Shown here in pieces: positions 7,136 through 14,160 of a DNA stretch of 64,000 nt. This DNA is from JACCTU01 sp963848525 (lineage in GTDB: Bacteria; Actinomycetota; Thermoleophilia; Gaiellales; Gaiellaceae). The notes below the pieces were generated by a model. The model saw only the letters and a list, made by a program, of their open reading frames with translations. It did no database searches and was not told where the DNA came from. The stretch is taken from assembly GCA_963848525.1 (NCBI GenBank), contig CAWKDZ010000005.1, positions 124,001 to 188,000 on the forward strand, given 5' to 3'. Each line of letters starts with the position of its first letter. Position 1 is the stretch's first letter. Position numbers and translations under genes: made by a program.

Positions 7136-8282
7136 GAACGCGTGAGAGCAGGCCCCAACCGAGCAGCGGAGCGAGCGCGACGACGCCGAACGCGAACCGC
7201 CACGAGGTCGCGTCGACGAGCGCGCCGAACAGCGGCGGCACGACGACGATCGTCACTCCCAGCGCCGTCTGCTGGAAGCCGATCGCCGCGCCGCTTCGCC
7301 CGACCCCCGCGAGCTCGGCCGCGGCGACGAACGAGAGGCCGTTCCACGAGGCCGAGAGCACGGTCGCGACGACGAGGAGCGGAACGACGACCGCCGTCCG
7401 CGCTCCGAGCAGCAGCGACGCCGTACTCAGCGCGAGGAAGGTCGCGAGCCCGATCTGGCGCAGGGGGACGATCCGCGAGCGGACGACGTCCGACCAGCGC
7501 CCGGCGGCGATCCGGGCCACCATCGCAAATGCGTGGGCCACGCCGAAGACCGCGGCGGCCTCCGCCGTCGAGAGCCCGAGCTCGTCGTGGAGGAACAGAA
7601 CGAGGAAGACGAAGAGCGCGGCCTGTGCGGTCACGTACAGGCTGCTGCCGCCCGAGAGCAGCCAGAGGCGCGAGTCCCGCAGCGTCCACGGGACGTCATG
7701 GGGGTCGACGCCCTCGCTCGGCAGCTCGCGCACGACGGCCGAACCGATCGCGGCGGTCGTCAGGCAGAGCGCCCCGAGGAACACGAACGCCGGCGCCAGC
7801 CCTCCGGCGTCCACGAGGGCGGGGAGCACCAGCGCGCCGAGCAGCCCGCCGACCGGGATCGCGGTCTGGCGGATCCCGAACGCGAGGCCGCGTTCGTTCC
7901 GAGGGAACCACTGCATGACCGCGCGGCCGCTCGCCGATTGGACGCTCGCACCGGCGGCACCGGCGGCCACGAACAGCGCGCCGGCCGTGAGCGCATCGTC
8001 CGCGAAGGCGACGAGCGCGATGAACACGCCGCACGTGGCGAGCCCGAGCCCGAGCGCGAGTCGCTCGCCGATGCGATCCGTCGCGAGCCCCCACGGGAGC
8101 AGTCCGATCGTCAGCCCGAGCGCGCCCGCCGAGAGCAGGAGGCCGACGCCGGGCAGGTCGAGCCCGTACTCCTCGCGCAGTGCCGGCGCGATCGAGGGCA
8201 GGCCGATCGTGAACGTCGAGAAGCTCGCCTGCGCCGCGGTGCCCGCCGCGAGGACCGCCCAGCGGTAGCGGCTTCCGGCTAC
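7128..8282 (-). CDS. Major facilitator superfamily transporter
   Basis: About 384 residues and twelve predicted membrane helices. The motif-A-like loop WGLATDRIGERLAL lies between helices 2 and 3, with a second copy AAGRWSDVVRSRIVPLR in the C-terminal half. The first conventional start (ATG 8027) would remove the first three helices, yet the frame is open and clearly homologous back to about 8282 (RYRWAVLAAGTAAQASFS). In that stretch no ATG, GTG or TTG exists. The frame overlaps the aldehyde dehydrogenase stop as GTAG. The start is therefore unresolved. It probably belongs to an operon with the dehydrogenase; the substrate is unknown. Confidence 0.8.
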   Translation of the reverse strand, partial: VAGSRYRWAVLAAGTAAQASFSTFTIGLPSIAPALREEYGLDLPGVGLLLSAGALGLTIGLLPWGLATDRIGERLALGLGLATCGVFIALVAFADDALTAGALFVAAGAAGASVQSASGRAVMQWFPRNERGLAFGIRQTAIPVGGLLGALVLPALVDAGGLAPAFVFLGALCLTTAAIGSAVVRELPSEGVDPHDVPWTLRDSRLWLLSGGSSLYVTAQAALFVFLVLFLHDELGLSTAEAAAVFGVAHAFAMVARIAAGRWSDVVRSRIVPLRQIGLATFLALSTASLLLGARTAVVVPLLVVATVLSASWNGLSFVAAAELAGVGRSGAAIGFQQTALGVTIVVVPPLFGALVDATSWRFAFGVVALAPLLGWGLLSRVRV

Positions 8283-9751
8283 AGACCGAACGGGTTGTAC
8301 GGCTTCGGCGAGGTGGAGACGACGACGCTCTTCGTCTCGAGGTAGAGCTCGAGTGTCTCGAGCCCGAGCTCACGACCGAAGCCCGACTGCTTGTACCCGC
8401 CGAACGGGATCCCCGGAAACGACGTGTACGGATGGTTGATCGCGACCATGCCGGACTTGATCTGCCGCGCCAGCCGGTGTCCGCGCGCGGGATCGCCGGT
8501 CCAGACCGTCGCGAAGAGGCCGTACTTCGTCTCGTTCGCGATCCGCACGGCATCCTTCTCGTCCTCGAACGGGATCACCGTCACGACGGGCCCGAAGATC
8601 TCCTCCTGCGCGACCTCCATCGTGTTGTCGACCTTCGCGAGCACGGTCGGTGGATAGAACGCGCCCTTCCCGTCCGTGGGCTCGCCGCCGAGCACGACCT
8701 CGGCCCCCTCGCCGCGTCCGCGCTCGACGAAGCCGTGGACGCGCTCGCGGTGGTTGATGCTGATCAGCGAGCCGATCTGCATCTCGGGGTCGAGCGGGTC
8801 GCCGACGCGCAGAGTCCGGGCCTTGTCCGCGAGCTCCGAGACCACGTCGTCGTAGATCGACTGCTCGACGAGCAGGCGCGAGCGCGCCTCGCAGCTCTGG
8901 CCGGCGCAGGTGAAGATCGACCAGGCCGCGCTCGGGATCGCGTCGGCGAGGTCGGCGTCGGCGAAGACGAGGTTCGGGCTCTTGCCCCCGAGCTCGAGCG
9001 TGAGCCGCTTGATCGGGTCGGAGCAGAGCCGCATGATCTCGCCGCCCGTCTTCGTCGACCCGGTGAACGCGACCTTGTCGACGCCGGGGTGCTTGACGAG
9101 GTACGCGCCGGTCGTCGGCCCGTCGCCCGGCACGATGTTGATCACTCCCGGCGGAAACCCGACCTCGGCGGCGAGCTCGGCGAGGCGGAGCGCGCTGAGC
9201 GGCGTCTGCGGGTCGGGCTTGAGCACGACCGTGCAGCCGGCCGCAAGCGCCGGAGCGAGCTTCCACGTCGTCATCAGCAGCGGGTAGTTCCACGGCACGA
9301 TCTGGCCGCAGACGCCGACGGGCTCCTTGTGCGAGTAGAAGAGCAGGGAGCCGCCGATCGGGTTCGAGCGCCCGGCGATCGAGCCGACCGCGGAGGCGAA
9401 GAAGCGGAGCTGCTCGACCGACACCGCGAACTCGCCTTTCACCGACGAGATCGCCTTGCCGACGTTGCGCGCCTCCAGCTCGATCAGCTCCTTGCGGTTC
9501 GCAGCGAGGGCGTCGGCGAGCGCGTGCAGGAGCCGCGAGCGCTCGTTCGGCGGCGTCTTCAGCCAAGGCCCGGTCAGGGCGCCGCGAGCAGCCTCGACCG
9601 CGCGGTCGACGTCGTTCTCGCCGGCGAGCGCGACGCTCGCGAGCTGGTCGCCCGTGGCGGGCTCGGTCAGCTCCCGGAGCTCGCCCGAGGCAGGCTCGAC
9701 GGACTCGCCGCCGATGAAGAGCCCCTGCTCGCGCCCGGTCGCGACCGCCAT
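8279..9751 (-). CDS. NAD(P)+-dependent aldehyde dehydrogenase
   Basis: A 490-residue protein of normal ALDH length starting at ATG 9751. The nucleotide-binding region has VPWNYPLLMTTWKLAPALA and GSTKTGGEIM. The general base Glu lies in LTLELGGKSPNLVF and the catalytic Cys in SIFTCAGQSCEARSR, with the C-terminal PFGGYKQSGFGRELG. It oxidises an aldehyde to its acid; its closest look is to betaine/phenylacetaldehyde-type ALDHs, but specificity is not readable. A TAGGGT box on the minus strand ends 10 nt before the ATG. The MFS gene follows with a 4-bp overlap. Confidence 0.93.
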   Translation of the reverse strand: MAVATGREQGLFIGGESVEPASGELRELTEPATGDQLASVALAGENDVDRAVEAARGALTGPWLKTPPNERSRLLHALADALAANRKELIELEARNVGKAISSVKGEFAVSVEQLRFFASAVGSIAGRSNPIGGSLLFYSHKEPVGVCGQIVPWNYPLLMTTWKLAPALAAGCTVVLKPDPQTPLSALRLAELAAEVGFPPGVINIVPGDGPTTGAYLVKHPGVDKVAFTGSTKTGGEIMRLCSDPIKRLTLELGGKSPNLVFADADLADAIPSAAWSIFTCAGQSCEARSRLLVEQSIYDDVVSELADKARTLRVGDPLDPEMQIGSLISINHRERVHGFVERGRGEGAEVVLGGEPTDGKGAFYPPTVLAKVDNTMEVAQEEIFGPVVTVIPFEDEKDAVRIANETKYGLFATVWTGDPARGHRLARQIKSGMVAINHPYTSFPGIPFGGYKQSGFGRELGLETLELYLETKSVVVSTSPKPYNPFGL

Positions 9752-9780
9752 TCGCCGCGCAACCCTATCCGACCACGGGT

Positions 9781-9808
9781 TTGCTCGATCTCGGATCCGG
9801 GGTAGGCT
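9781..9808 (+). promoter_or_regulatory. Promoter for the 9815 gene, leaderless type
   Basis: TTGCTC (9781-9786), a 16-nt spacer and TAGGCT (9803-9808) end 6 nt before ATG 9815. No ribosome-binding site is present, so the transcript probably starts at or next to the ATG. Confidence 0.55.
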
Positions 9809-9814
9809 CGCGGC

Positions 9815-10069
9815 ATGGCGGATTCGGTCCAGGTCGAGGCAGCTCGGATCCCAGACCGCGACAAGCTGCTCGAGATGCTGAAGGAGCACGGGCTCCCCGC
9901 CGAGCCCGTCGGCGAGGTCGAGATCGCGATCCCCTGCGGCGAAGAAAACTCCGAGGTGGTCTGCGACCAGATGCTCGCCGAGGTCGAGGGCGTCGTCATG
10001 GATCTGGGCGCGCCGTTCGTGCCGATGAAGCACGAGGGCGTGATCTACGTCCGGCCGCCTATTGCCTAG
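9815..10069 (+). CDS. Small conserved hypothetical protein
   Basis: An 84-residue soluble acidic protein with no recognised family. The N-terminus is helical and charged (RDKLLEMLKEHGL), followed by strands (VGEVEIAIPCGEE, GVVMDLGAPFVPMKHEGVIYVRPP). Two Cys residues (PCGEENSEVVC) could bind metal or form a disulfide. A promoter 6 nt upstream and typical third-position GC support a real gene. Its stop overlaps the convergent neighbour by 4 bp. Confidence 0.65.
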   Translation: MADSVQVEAARIPDRDKLLEMLKEHGLPAEPVGEVEIAIPCGEENSEVVCDQMLAEVEGVVMDLGAPFVPMKHEGVIYVRPPIA

Positions 10070-10425
10070 CTACTCGACGAACCGCCACGCCCGAAGAACC
10101 AGCGCTCGAGCGGACCGAGCAGCTCTTTGCGCGTGAAGGGGCGCACGTGCTGCGGGCGGCCGTCCTGCTCGGAGACGCGGACGTCGTCCTCGAGCACGTC
10201 GTTCGCCTGTTCGAGCGCGTCCTCGAGCTCGAACCCCTCGAAGACGTAGTCGTCGCGCCGGGGCTCGTCGCTGGAGCGATGCTGCGGGTTGACCGCCCGC
10301 CCCACGGCCCAGACCGCGCCCTCGCGGCGCTCGATCCAGACCACGATCCGCTCCTCGGCGCCGCGGTCGTCGAAACCCTTGATCACGCGCTCGGCGAACC
10401 GCCCCGAGGTCGCTCTCCGCCTCAT
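10066..10425 (-). CDS. Hypothetical protein
   Basis: A 119-residue charged, soluble protein with no recognised family. The N-terminal half reads as alternating strands (RIVVWIERREGAVWAVGRAV), followed by a helix (ELEDALEQANDVLEDDVRVSE), and it ends in a Gly/Ser tail. The ATG at 10425 lies 7 nt after a minus-strand -10 box (TATCGT) that is shared symmetrically with the divergent gene at 10444. Confidence 0.6.
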   Translation of the reverse strand: MRRRATSGRFAERVIKGFDDRGAEERIVVWIERREGAVWAVGRAVNPQHRSSDEPRRDDYVFEGFELEDALEQANDVLEDDVRVSEQDGRPQHVRPFTRKELLGPLERWFFGRGGSSSS

Positions 10426-10431
10426 CAGGTT

Positions 10432-10438
10432 TACGATA
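10432..10438. promoter_or_regulatory. Symmetric -10 region driving two divergent leaderless genes
   Basis: TTACGATAA contains TACGAT on the plus strand (10432-10437, 6 nt before GTG 10444) and TATCGT on the minus strand (10433-10438, 7 nt before ATG 10425). One near-palindromic -10 element can thus serve both genes, whose starts are only 18 bp apart. Confidence 0.5.
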
Positions 10439-10443
10439 AGCCC

Positions 10444-10701
10444 GTGGGCCGGTTTTCGCAGTTACTTCGGAACCCGTTCTCGTTCCTGTTCGAGCGCTCG
10501 AGCCAGGAGGATCGGCTCGCCTCCTACGTGATCCGCGAGCACGACCGCGGCCGTTCGCTCGACGAGATCCTGAACGACCGCTACATCCTCAACCGCACGA
10601 CACCGCAGCAGCTCCAGCGGCTGCTCGAGAACCCGGACCTCGTCCGCGCGCTCGGCCGCGACACGCTCGAGTCCGTGCGGACGACGATGTCTTCCACCTA
10701 G
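10444..10701 (+). CDS. Small hypothetical protein, helical
   Basis: An 85-residue basic protein with no recognised family, predicted largely helical: RFSQLLRNPFSFLFERS, then EDRLASYVIREHDRGRSLDEIL and QLQRLLENPDLVRALG. The start is GTG 10444, 6 nt after the -10 box, with no ribosome-binding site. A conserved-looking 'R-L-x-x-Y-V-I-R-E-H-x-R-G-R-S-L' core suggests a genuine family of this lineage. Confidence 0.65.
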   Translation: MGRFSQLLRNPFSFLFERSSQEDRLASYVIREHDRGRSLDEILNDRYILNRTTPQQLQRLLENPDLVRALGRDTLESVRTTMSST

Positions 10702-11627
10702 AGCTCGCGGCCCGCGCCCGCCTCGCGCGCCAGCCCGAGCACTGCCGCTGCGGCGGCGACGTCCCACGCGGCGATCCCGTTCGACTTGAAGACGACGACG
10801 TCCTCGTCCCCCGCGCGCCCACGCACCTCGCCCGCGACGACGTCCTGAAGCTCGTGCACCTCGAGCCAGTCGAGCACGCCCTGCGCCACGGGCTCGATCA
10901 GGTCGCCGGACTCGAGCCGCGACTGCTCGCGCGAGTCGCAGCAGACGAAGGTCGCGCGCTCGAGGACGGCGTTGTCCAGCTCACGTGAGCCTGGGTCGTT
11001 CGCCCCGACCGCGCAGACGAGCGCGCCCGGCTGGAGCCACTCGCCGCGGAGGACGGGATCCTTCGAGGTCGTCACGGTGACGACGACGTCCTGCTCGCCT
11101 GCGTCGCGGTGCGTCTCGCCCGGCTCGGCGCCGACCGTTTTGCAGAAGCGCTCGAGCCGCTCCTCGGTGCGGCAGTACGCGACCACGCGCTCGATCGTCG
11201 GGCACGCCTCGCGGATGCAGGCGACTTGTGTCTCGGCCTGCCAGCCACAGCCGAGCACGCCGAGCGTACGCGGGTCCGGCTTCGCGAGATGCCTCGCTGC
11301 GACGCCGCTCGCGGCGCCGGTGCGGAGCTGGCCGAGCTTGTCGGCCTCGATCACCGCCGCCAGCTCTGCGCGATCGAGGTCGAAGAGCACGACGACGAAC
11401 GGCGTGCCGGCGGCGAGCCACGCGTACGACTTCGTGCCCGCGAACCCGAGCTCTGTGTCGGCGGCGGCCATCAGCGCGACGGCCCCGTCCTCGAGCACGA
11501 TTCGGTTGCGCGGCAGGTTCTGCACCGACCCGCGAGCGAGACGCTCGAAGCAGCCCTCGACGGCTTCGAGAGCGTCGCGCGGCGTCAGCAGCTGGGCGAC
11601 CTCGGCTTCGGTCAGGTAGAGCGGCAC
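10698..11627 (-). CDS. Ornithine cyclodeaminase/mu-crystallin family protein
   Basis: A 309-residue NAD(P)-dependent enzyme of the OCD/CRYM fold. The dimerisation and substrate part has GTKSYAWLAAGTPFVVVLFDLDRAELAAVIEA and the ARG/GAASGVAARHLA helix. The Rossmann part has TLGVLGCGWQAETQV, a variant GxGxQA motif. The family deaminates ornithine to proline or reduces ketimines and related imino acids. GTG 11627 follows the DUF421 stop by 2 nt, so these are co-transcribed. The function in this context is unknown; alanine-dehydrogenase-like activity is an alternative. Confidence 0.85.
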   Translation of the reverse strand: MPLYLTEAEVAQLLTPRDALEAVEGCFERLARGSVQNLPRNRIVLEDGAVALMAAADTELGFAGTKSYAWLAAGTPFVVVLFDLDRAELAAVIEADKLGQLRTGAASGVAARHLAKPDPRTLGVLGCGWQAETQVACIREACPTIERVVAYCRTEERLERFCKTVGAEPGETHRDAGEQDVVVTVTTSKDPVLRGEWLQPGALVCAVGANDPGSRELDNAVLERATFVCCDSREQSRLESGDLIEPVAQGVLDWLEVHELQDVVAGEVRGRAGDEDVVVFKSNGIAAWDVAAAAAVLGLAREAGAGREL

Positions 11628-11629
11628 GA

Positions 11630-12070
11630 TCAGTCGTTCGGGATGAAGCTGACGCGGCCGTTCGACTCGAGCACCGCCCACTTCACCTCCGAGAGCGAGG
11701 CGATCTTCTGGAGCCGCGCCTCCGCGAGGAGCTCGCCGACGGTCATGCGCTCCTTGCGCAGGTTCGCCTCGATCACCTCGCCGTCCTGGACGACGATCAG
11801 CGGCTGGGGTTCGAGCAGCGGCTCCAGGCGCCGGAAGCGGAAGCCCGCGTACGACACGGCGAGCACCATCAACGCGAACGTCCCTGTAGCGAGCAGCGCA
11901 CCGGTGAACGACATGTCGCTCTGCGTGACTCCCTGCTGGATCAGGTCACCGACGACAACGAGCAGGATCAGGTCGAACGGCTCGAGCGACGAGAGCTCGC
12001 GCCGGCCGATCAGGCGCGTGATCAGGAAGACGAAGATGAAGGCGAAGAACGCTCTGATGACGATGTCCAT
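11630..12070 (-). CDS. DUF421 (YetF-like) membrane protein
   Basis: A 146-residue protein. Two or three N-terminal membrane helices (VIRAFFAFIFVFLITRLIG, LILLVVVGDLIQQG, LLATGTFALMVLAVSYAGF) precede a cytoplasmic alpha/beta domain. That domain includes EPLLEPQPLIVVQDGEVIEA and LRKERMTVGELLAEARLQ, the core of the DUF421/YetF family. Members are linked to sporulation or stress in Bacillus, but the activity is unknown. It sits 9 nt downstream of the membrane protein ending at 12080 and 2 nt upstream of the OCD gene. Confidence 0.88.
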   Translation of the reverse strand: MDIVIRAFFAFIFVFLITRLIGRRELSSLEPFDLILLVVVGDLIQQGVTQSDMSFTGALLATGTFALMVLAVSYAGFRFRRLEPLLEPQPLIVVQDGEVIEANLRKERMTVGELLAEARLQKIASLSEVKWAVLESNGRVSFIPND

Positions 12071-12079
12071 CGCGCCTCC

Positions 12080-12601
12080 TCAGGGCCAGATCGTGACGGA
12101 GCGGTTTGCGGTTGCGAGCAGCTCGGTGTCGTCGTAGAGCCGCACGTCCTGGCTGCGCCGACCGAGGTTGTTGGGGTTGACCTGGAACTGGAGATAGACC
12201 GCGATCGTGTCGCCGGCAGCGACGTGGCCGAAGTCGAGCGCGAGGTCGCCGTCGCGGCTCGACTCGCCGACCGGCGAGGGCTCGATCGTGTTGATGTGCA
12301 TCGACTCGAGCCAGCCGGACTCGAGCACCAGCGTGGCCTTCTCGATGTCGCGGTGCGCCGTGATCCGGTAGCGCCCCTGGAAGTAAAGGCCGCCGCGCAC
12401 GTCGGCCGGAGCCGAGACCTCGAGCCGCGCGACCGGCGACTCGACCTCCGAGCCGCTCGGGCTCTGGCCGAAGACGTTCGCAAGGCCGAGCAGCAGCACG
12501 ATTGCCAGGAGGGCGAAGAAGATCCACCGCGCGACGAGCTCGTAGCGCTCGGTCGCGTCGCGGTTGTCCTTCAGCGTGAGCGAGTCGGGCGTGTCCGCCA
12601 T
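12080..12601 (-). CDS. Membrane-anchored conserved hypothetical protein
   Basis: A 173-residue protein with one transmembrane helix near the N-terminus (about residues 26-44, WIFFALLAIVLLLGLANVFG). A predicted all-beta extracytoplasmic domain follows (RLEVSAPADVRGGLYFQGRY, TAVYL-like strands, VRLYDDTELLATA). Not recognised by family. It is the first gene of a three-gene unit with DUF421 and the OCD protein, which suggests a shared membrane role. Confidence 0.7.
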   Translation of the reverse strand: MADTPDSLTLKDNRDATERYELVARWIFFALLAIVLLLGLANVFGQSPSGSEVESPVARLEVSAPADVRGGLYFQGRYRITAHRDIEKATLVLESGWLESMHINTIEPSPVGESSRDGDLALDFGHVAAGDTIAVYLQFQVNPNNLGRRSQDVRLYDDTELLATANRSVTIWP

Positions 12602-12652
12602 CCGCCGAAGTTCGGCGGCGTCGGAGCGGGTCCTACCGCGACGAGCTGACGA

Positions 12653-13108
12653 CTACGCCGGCTTGTAGATCATCAGGACGACGAGACCGAGCAGCGATGC
12701 GCCTCCGACGACGTGCAGCGCGACCGCGTGACGCGAGCGAAGGATGTCGCGGAGATCGGCCGCGTCGCCCGAGCGAACGACCTGCCTCCCCTTCCTGAAC
12801 AGCAGGTCCTCGCGCCGGATCGCCTCCTCGGCGATCAGCCAGAGCACGAGCGCGCCGATGATCCAGCCGTCCCACAGGCCGTAGATCGCGGTGTCGGACA
12901 CGAGCCACAGCCCGAACACGAGTGTCCCGGTCGCGCCGACCCACGCCAAAACGTCGGCGGGCCGCGCGAGGCGAAGGAGCGCGAGCGCGCTCGCGCGCCC
13001 GTCGACGCGCAGACATGCGACGAGGAGCGCCGAGAGCGTCGTGTATGCGCACACGAACGTGAACGCCGACGCGATGTGGAGGGCGAGCAGAGTCTCGTAG
13101 TGCGTCAC
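12653..13108 (-). CDS. DUF2269-like integral membrane protein
   Basis: A 151-residue protein with four predicted membrane helices (LLALHIASAFTFVCAYTTLS, VLAWVGATGTLVFGLWLV, GWIIGALVLWLIAEE, HVVGGASLLGLVVLMIY). The HIxxAFxFV start and closing helix resemble the DUF2269/copper-resistance D-like membrane family. GTG 13108 lies 6 nt after a TAGGGT box, which argues for its own leaderless transcript upstream of the DUF421 unit. Confidence 0.7.
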   Translation of the reverse strand: MTHYETLLALHIASAFTFVCAYTTLSALLVACLRVDGRASALALLRLARPADVLAWVGATGTLVFGLWLVSDTAIYGLWDGWIIGALVLWLIAEEAIRREDLLFRKGRQVVRSGDAADLRDILRSRHAVALHVVGGASLLGLVVLMIYKPA

Positions 13109-13114
13109 CCGCCA

Positions 13115-13120
13115 ACCCTA
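13115..13120 (-). promoter_or_regulatory. -10 box, leaderless DUF2269-like gene
   Basis: Minus-strand TAGGGT ends 6 nt before GTG 13108; there is no Shine-Dalgarno sequence. Confidence 0.5.
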
Positions 13121-13133
13121 CGATCGCGCGAAG

Positions 13134-13206
13134 TGCGCCCGGCAAGAATCGAACTTGCGACCTCTGCCTCCGCAGGGCAGCGCTCTATCCCCTGAGCTAC
13201 GGGCGC
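13134..13206 (-). tRNA. tRNA-Arg, anticodon GCG
   Basis: A full cloverleaf can be drawn on the minus strand. The acceptor GCGCCCG pairs with CGGGCGC and the discriminator is A. The D arm is GCTC/GAGC, the anticodon stem CTGCC/GGCAG with loop CTGCGGA, the variable loop AGGTC, and the T arm GCAAG/CTTGC with loop TTCGAAT. The loop places GCG at 34-36, reading CGC, the dominant Arg codon here. CCA is not encoded. Most bacteria read CGC with an inosine-modified ACG tRNA, so a GCG anticodon is unusual. Confidence 0.92.
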
Positions 13207-13216
13207 TTGGGAGCGG

Positions 13217-13982
13217 TCAGTGTAGCCGCGCCTGGACGCCGTCGATGCTGAGCACGGCGTCATCGGGAACCTCGACTCGCACGTAGGCGAGCGCGAGCCC
13301 GTCGGCGACGCTCGTCACCCGTCCGACCTTCTTCGCGTCGAGCTCGAGCTCGGCCTCCGGCTCGACCGGGCCGCTCAGCTCCAGCACGCGCAGCCGCCGG
13401 TTGAGCTTGCCGCGGTAGTGCTGGCGCGCTATCGGCTCCTGTCCCGGGTAGCAGCCCTTCGTGAACGAGACGGCGCGCTCGGTCAGCCCGGCCTCGGCCG
13501 GGAGGACGCGATCGTCGATCTCGCGGCCGAAGCGCGGCGTGCCCGCGGCGACCCGCAGGCGCTCGAGCTCCTCGGCGGCAATCGGCTCACCCTCGAGCTC
13601 GGCGTCGAGGACCTCCCAGGCCTCGCGGCCGTAGTCGTCGTTGCGGACGGCGCCTTCCGGCCGCTCGCCGAAGACGAGCGCCGACGTGTGCTCCTCCGGC
13701 TCGATCTCCGCCTTGGCGGCGAAGCGCATCCGCACGAGCTCCGCGCGAACGCGCTCGCCGAGCTCGGGCTCGGTCAGGAGCAGGAAGTCGTCCTCGGCGC
13801 GCCGCAGCACCCGCAGCGGCGCGATCACGCGGGCCTTCGGGGTCAGCAGCAACGCCTCGCAGCTCTCGCCCGGCGGCGAGCGCCTCGACGTCGTTCGAGA
13901 CCATCCGCTGGAGGTAGTCGGCGGCGTCCGGGCCGGCTACGCGGACGAAGGAGCGAGGCCGTTTCGCGGTCAGGAGAGGCAC
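13217..13982 (-). pseudogene. ygfZ: YgfZ/GcvT-like folate-binding protein, frame broken by one base
   Basis: The N-terminal frame starts at GTG 13982 (VPLLTAKRPRSFVRVAGP, YLQRMVSNDVEAL). At the C run 13869-13871 one extra base shifts the frame. Dropping it restores EALAAGESCEALLLTPKARV and continues to 13217, giving 254 residues. The YgfZ signature KGCYPGQEPIARQHYRG is intact, so this is the tetrahydrofolate-dependent Fe-S cluster repair/assembly protein. Conservation on both sides of a homopolymer argues for a sequencing or assembly indel rather than a dead gene. It starts 6 nt after a TACACT box. Confidence 0.85.
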
Positions 13983-13988
13983 CGAATC

Positions 13989-13994
13989 AGTGTA
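13989..13994 (-). promoter_or_regulatory. -10 box, leaderless ygfZ
   Basis: Minus-strand TACACT ends 6 nt before GTG 13982; no ribosome-binding site is visible. Confidence 0.5.
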
Positions 13995-14019
13995 GGCGCG
14001 AGGTTCCCTCGGAAGGGGT

Positions 14020-14108
14020 AAAGGGGTCGCCGAGGGCGGCCGATAAGTACAGCGACCCACCTCCCCCACCCCTCGAAGAGACCGGCCCCCTCGCCGGTCT
14101 CTTTGTTT
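14020..14108 (+). ncRNA. 6C-like small RNA
   Basis: The divergent region between ygfZ and the Asp-box protein gene holds two linked hairpins. The first stem is GGGTCGC (14024-14030) with GCGACCC (14052-14058), closing over a loop that contains GATAAGTACA. It is followed by a C-rich strand (ACCTCCCCCACCCC). The second is a terminator hairpin with a CCCCCTC loop and a T-rich tail. The two-hairpin, C-rich plan matches the actinobacterial 6C RNA, a small RNA with C-rich loops that base-pairs with G-rich mRNA leaders. Assignment is from memory of the motif and needs a covariance search. Confidence 0.55.
14078..14108 (+). terminator. Rho-independent terminator of the 6C-like RNA
   Basis: A 9-bp stem, GAGACCGGC (14078-14086) with GCCGGTCTC (14093-14101), has a 6-nt C-rich loop and is followed by TTTGTTTT. 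It is one of the few terminators in the window with a real U tract. Confidence 0.8.
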
Positions 14109-14160
14109 TCGGGGGGTCGTTAGCATCCTGGCTCCACGAGCATAAGGGGGGATTCTCAAA

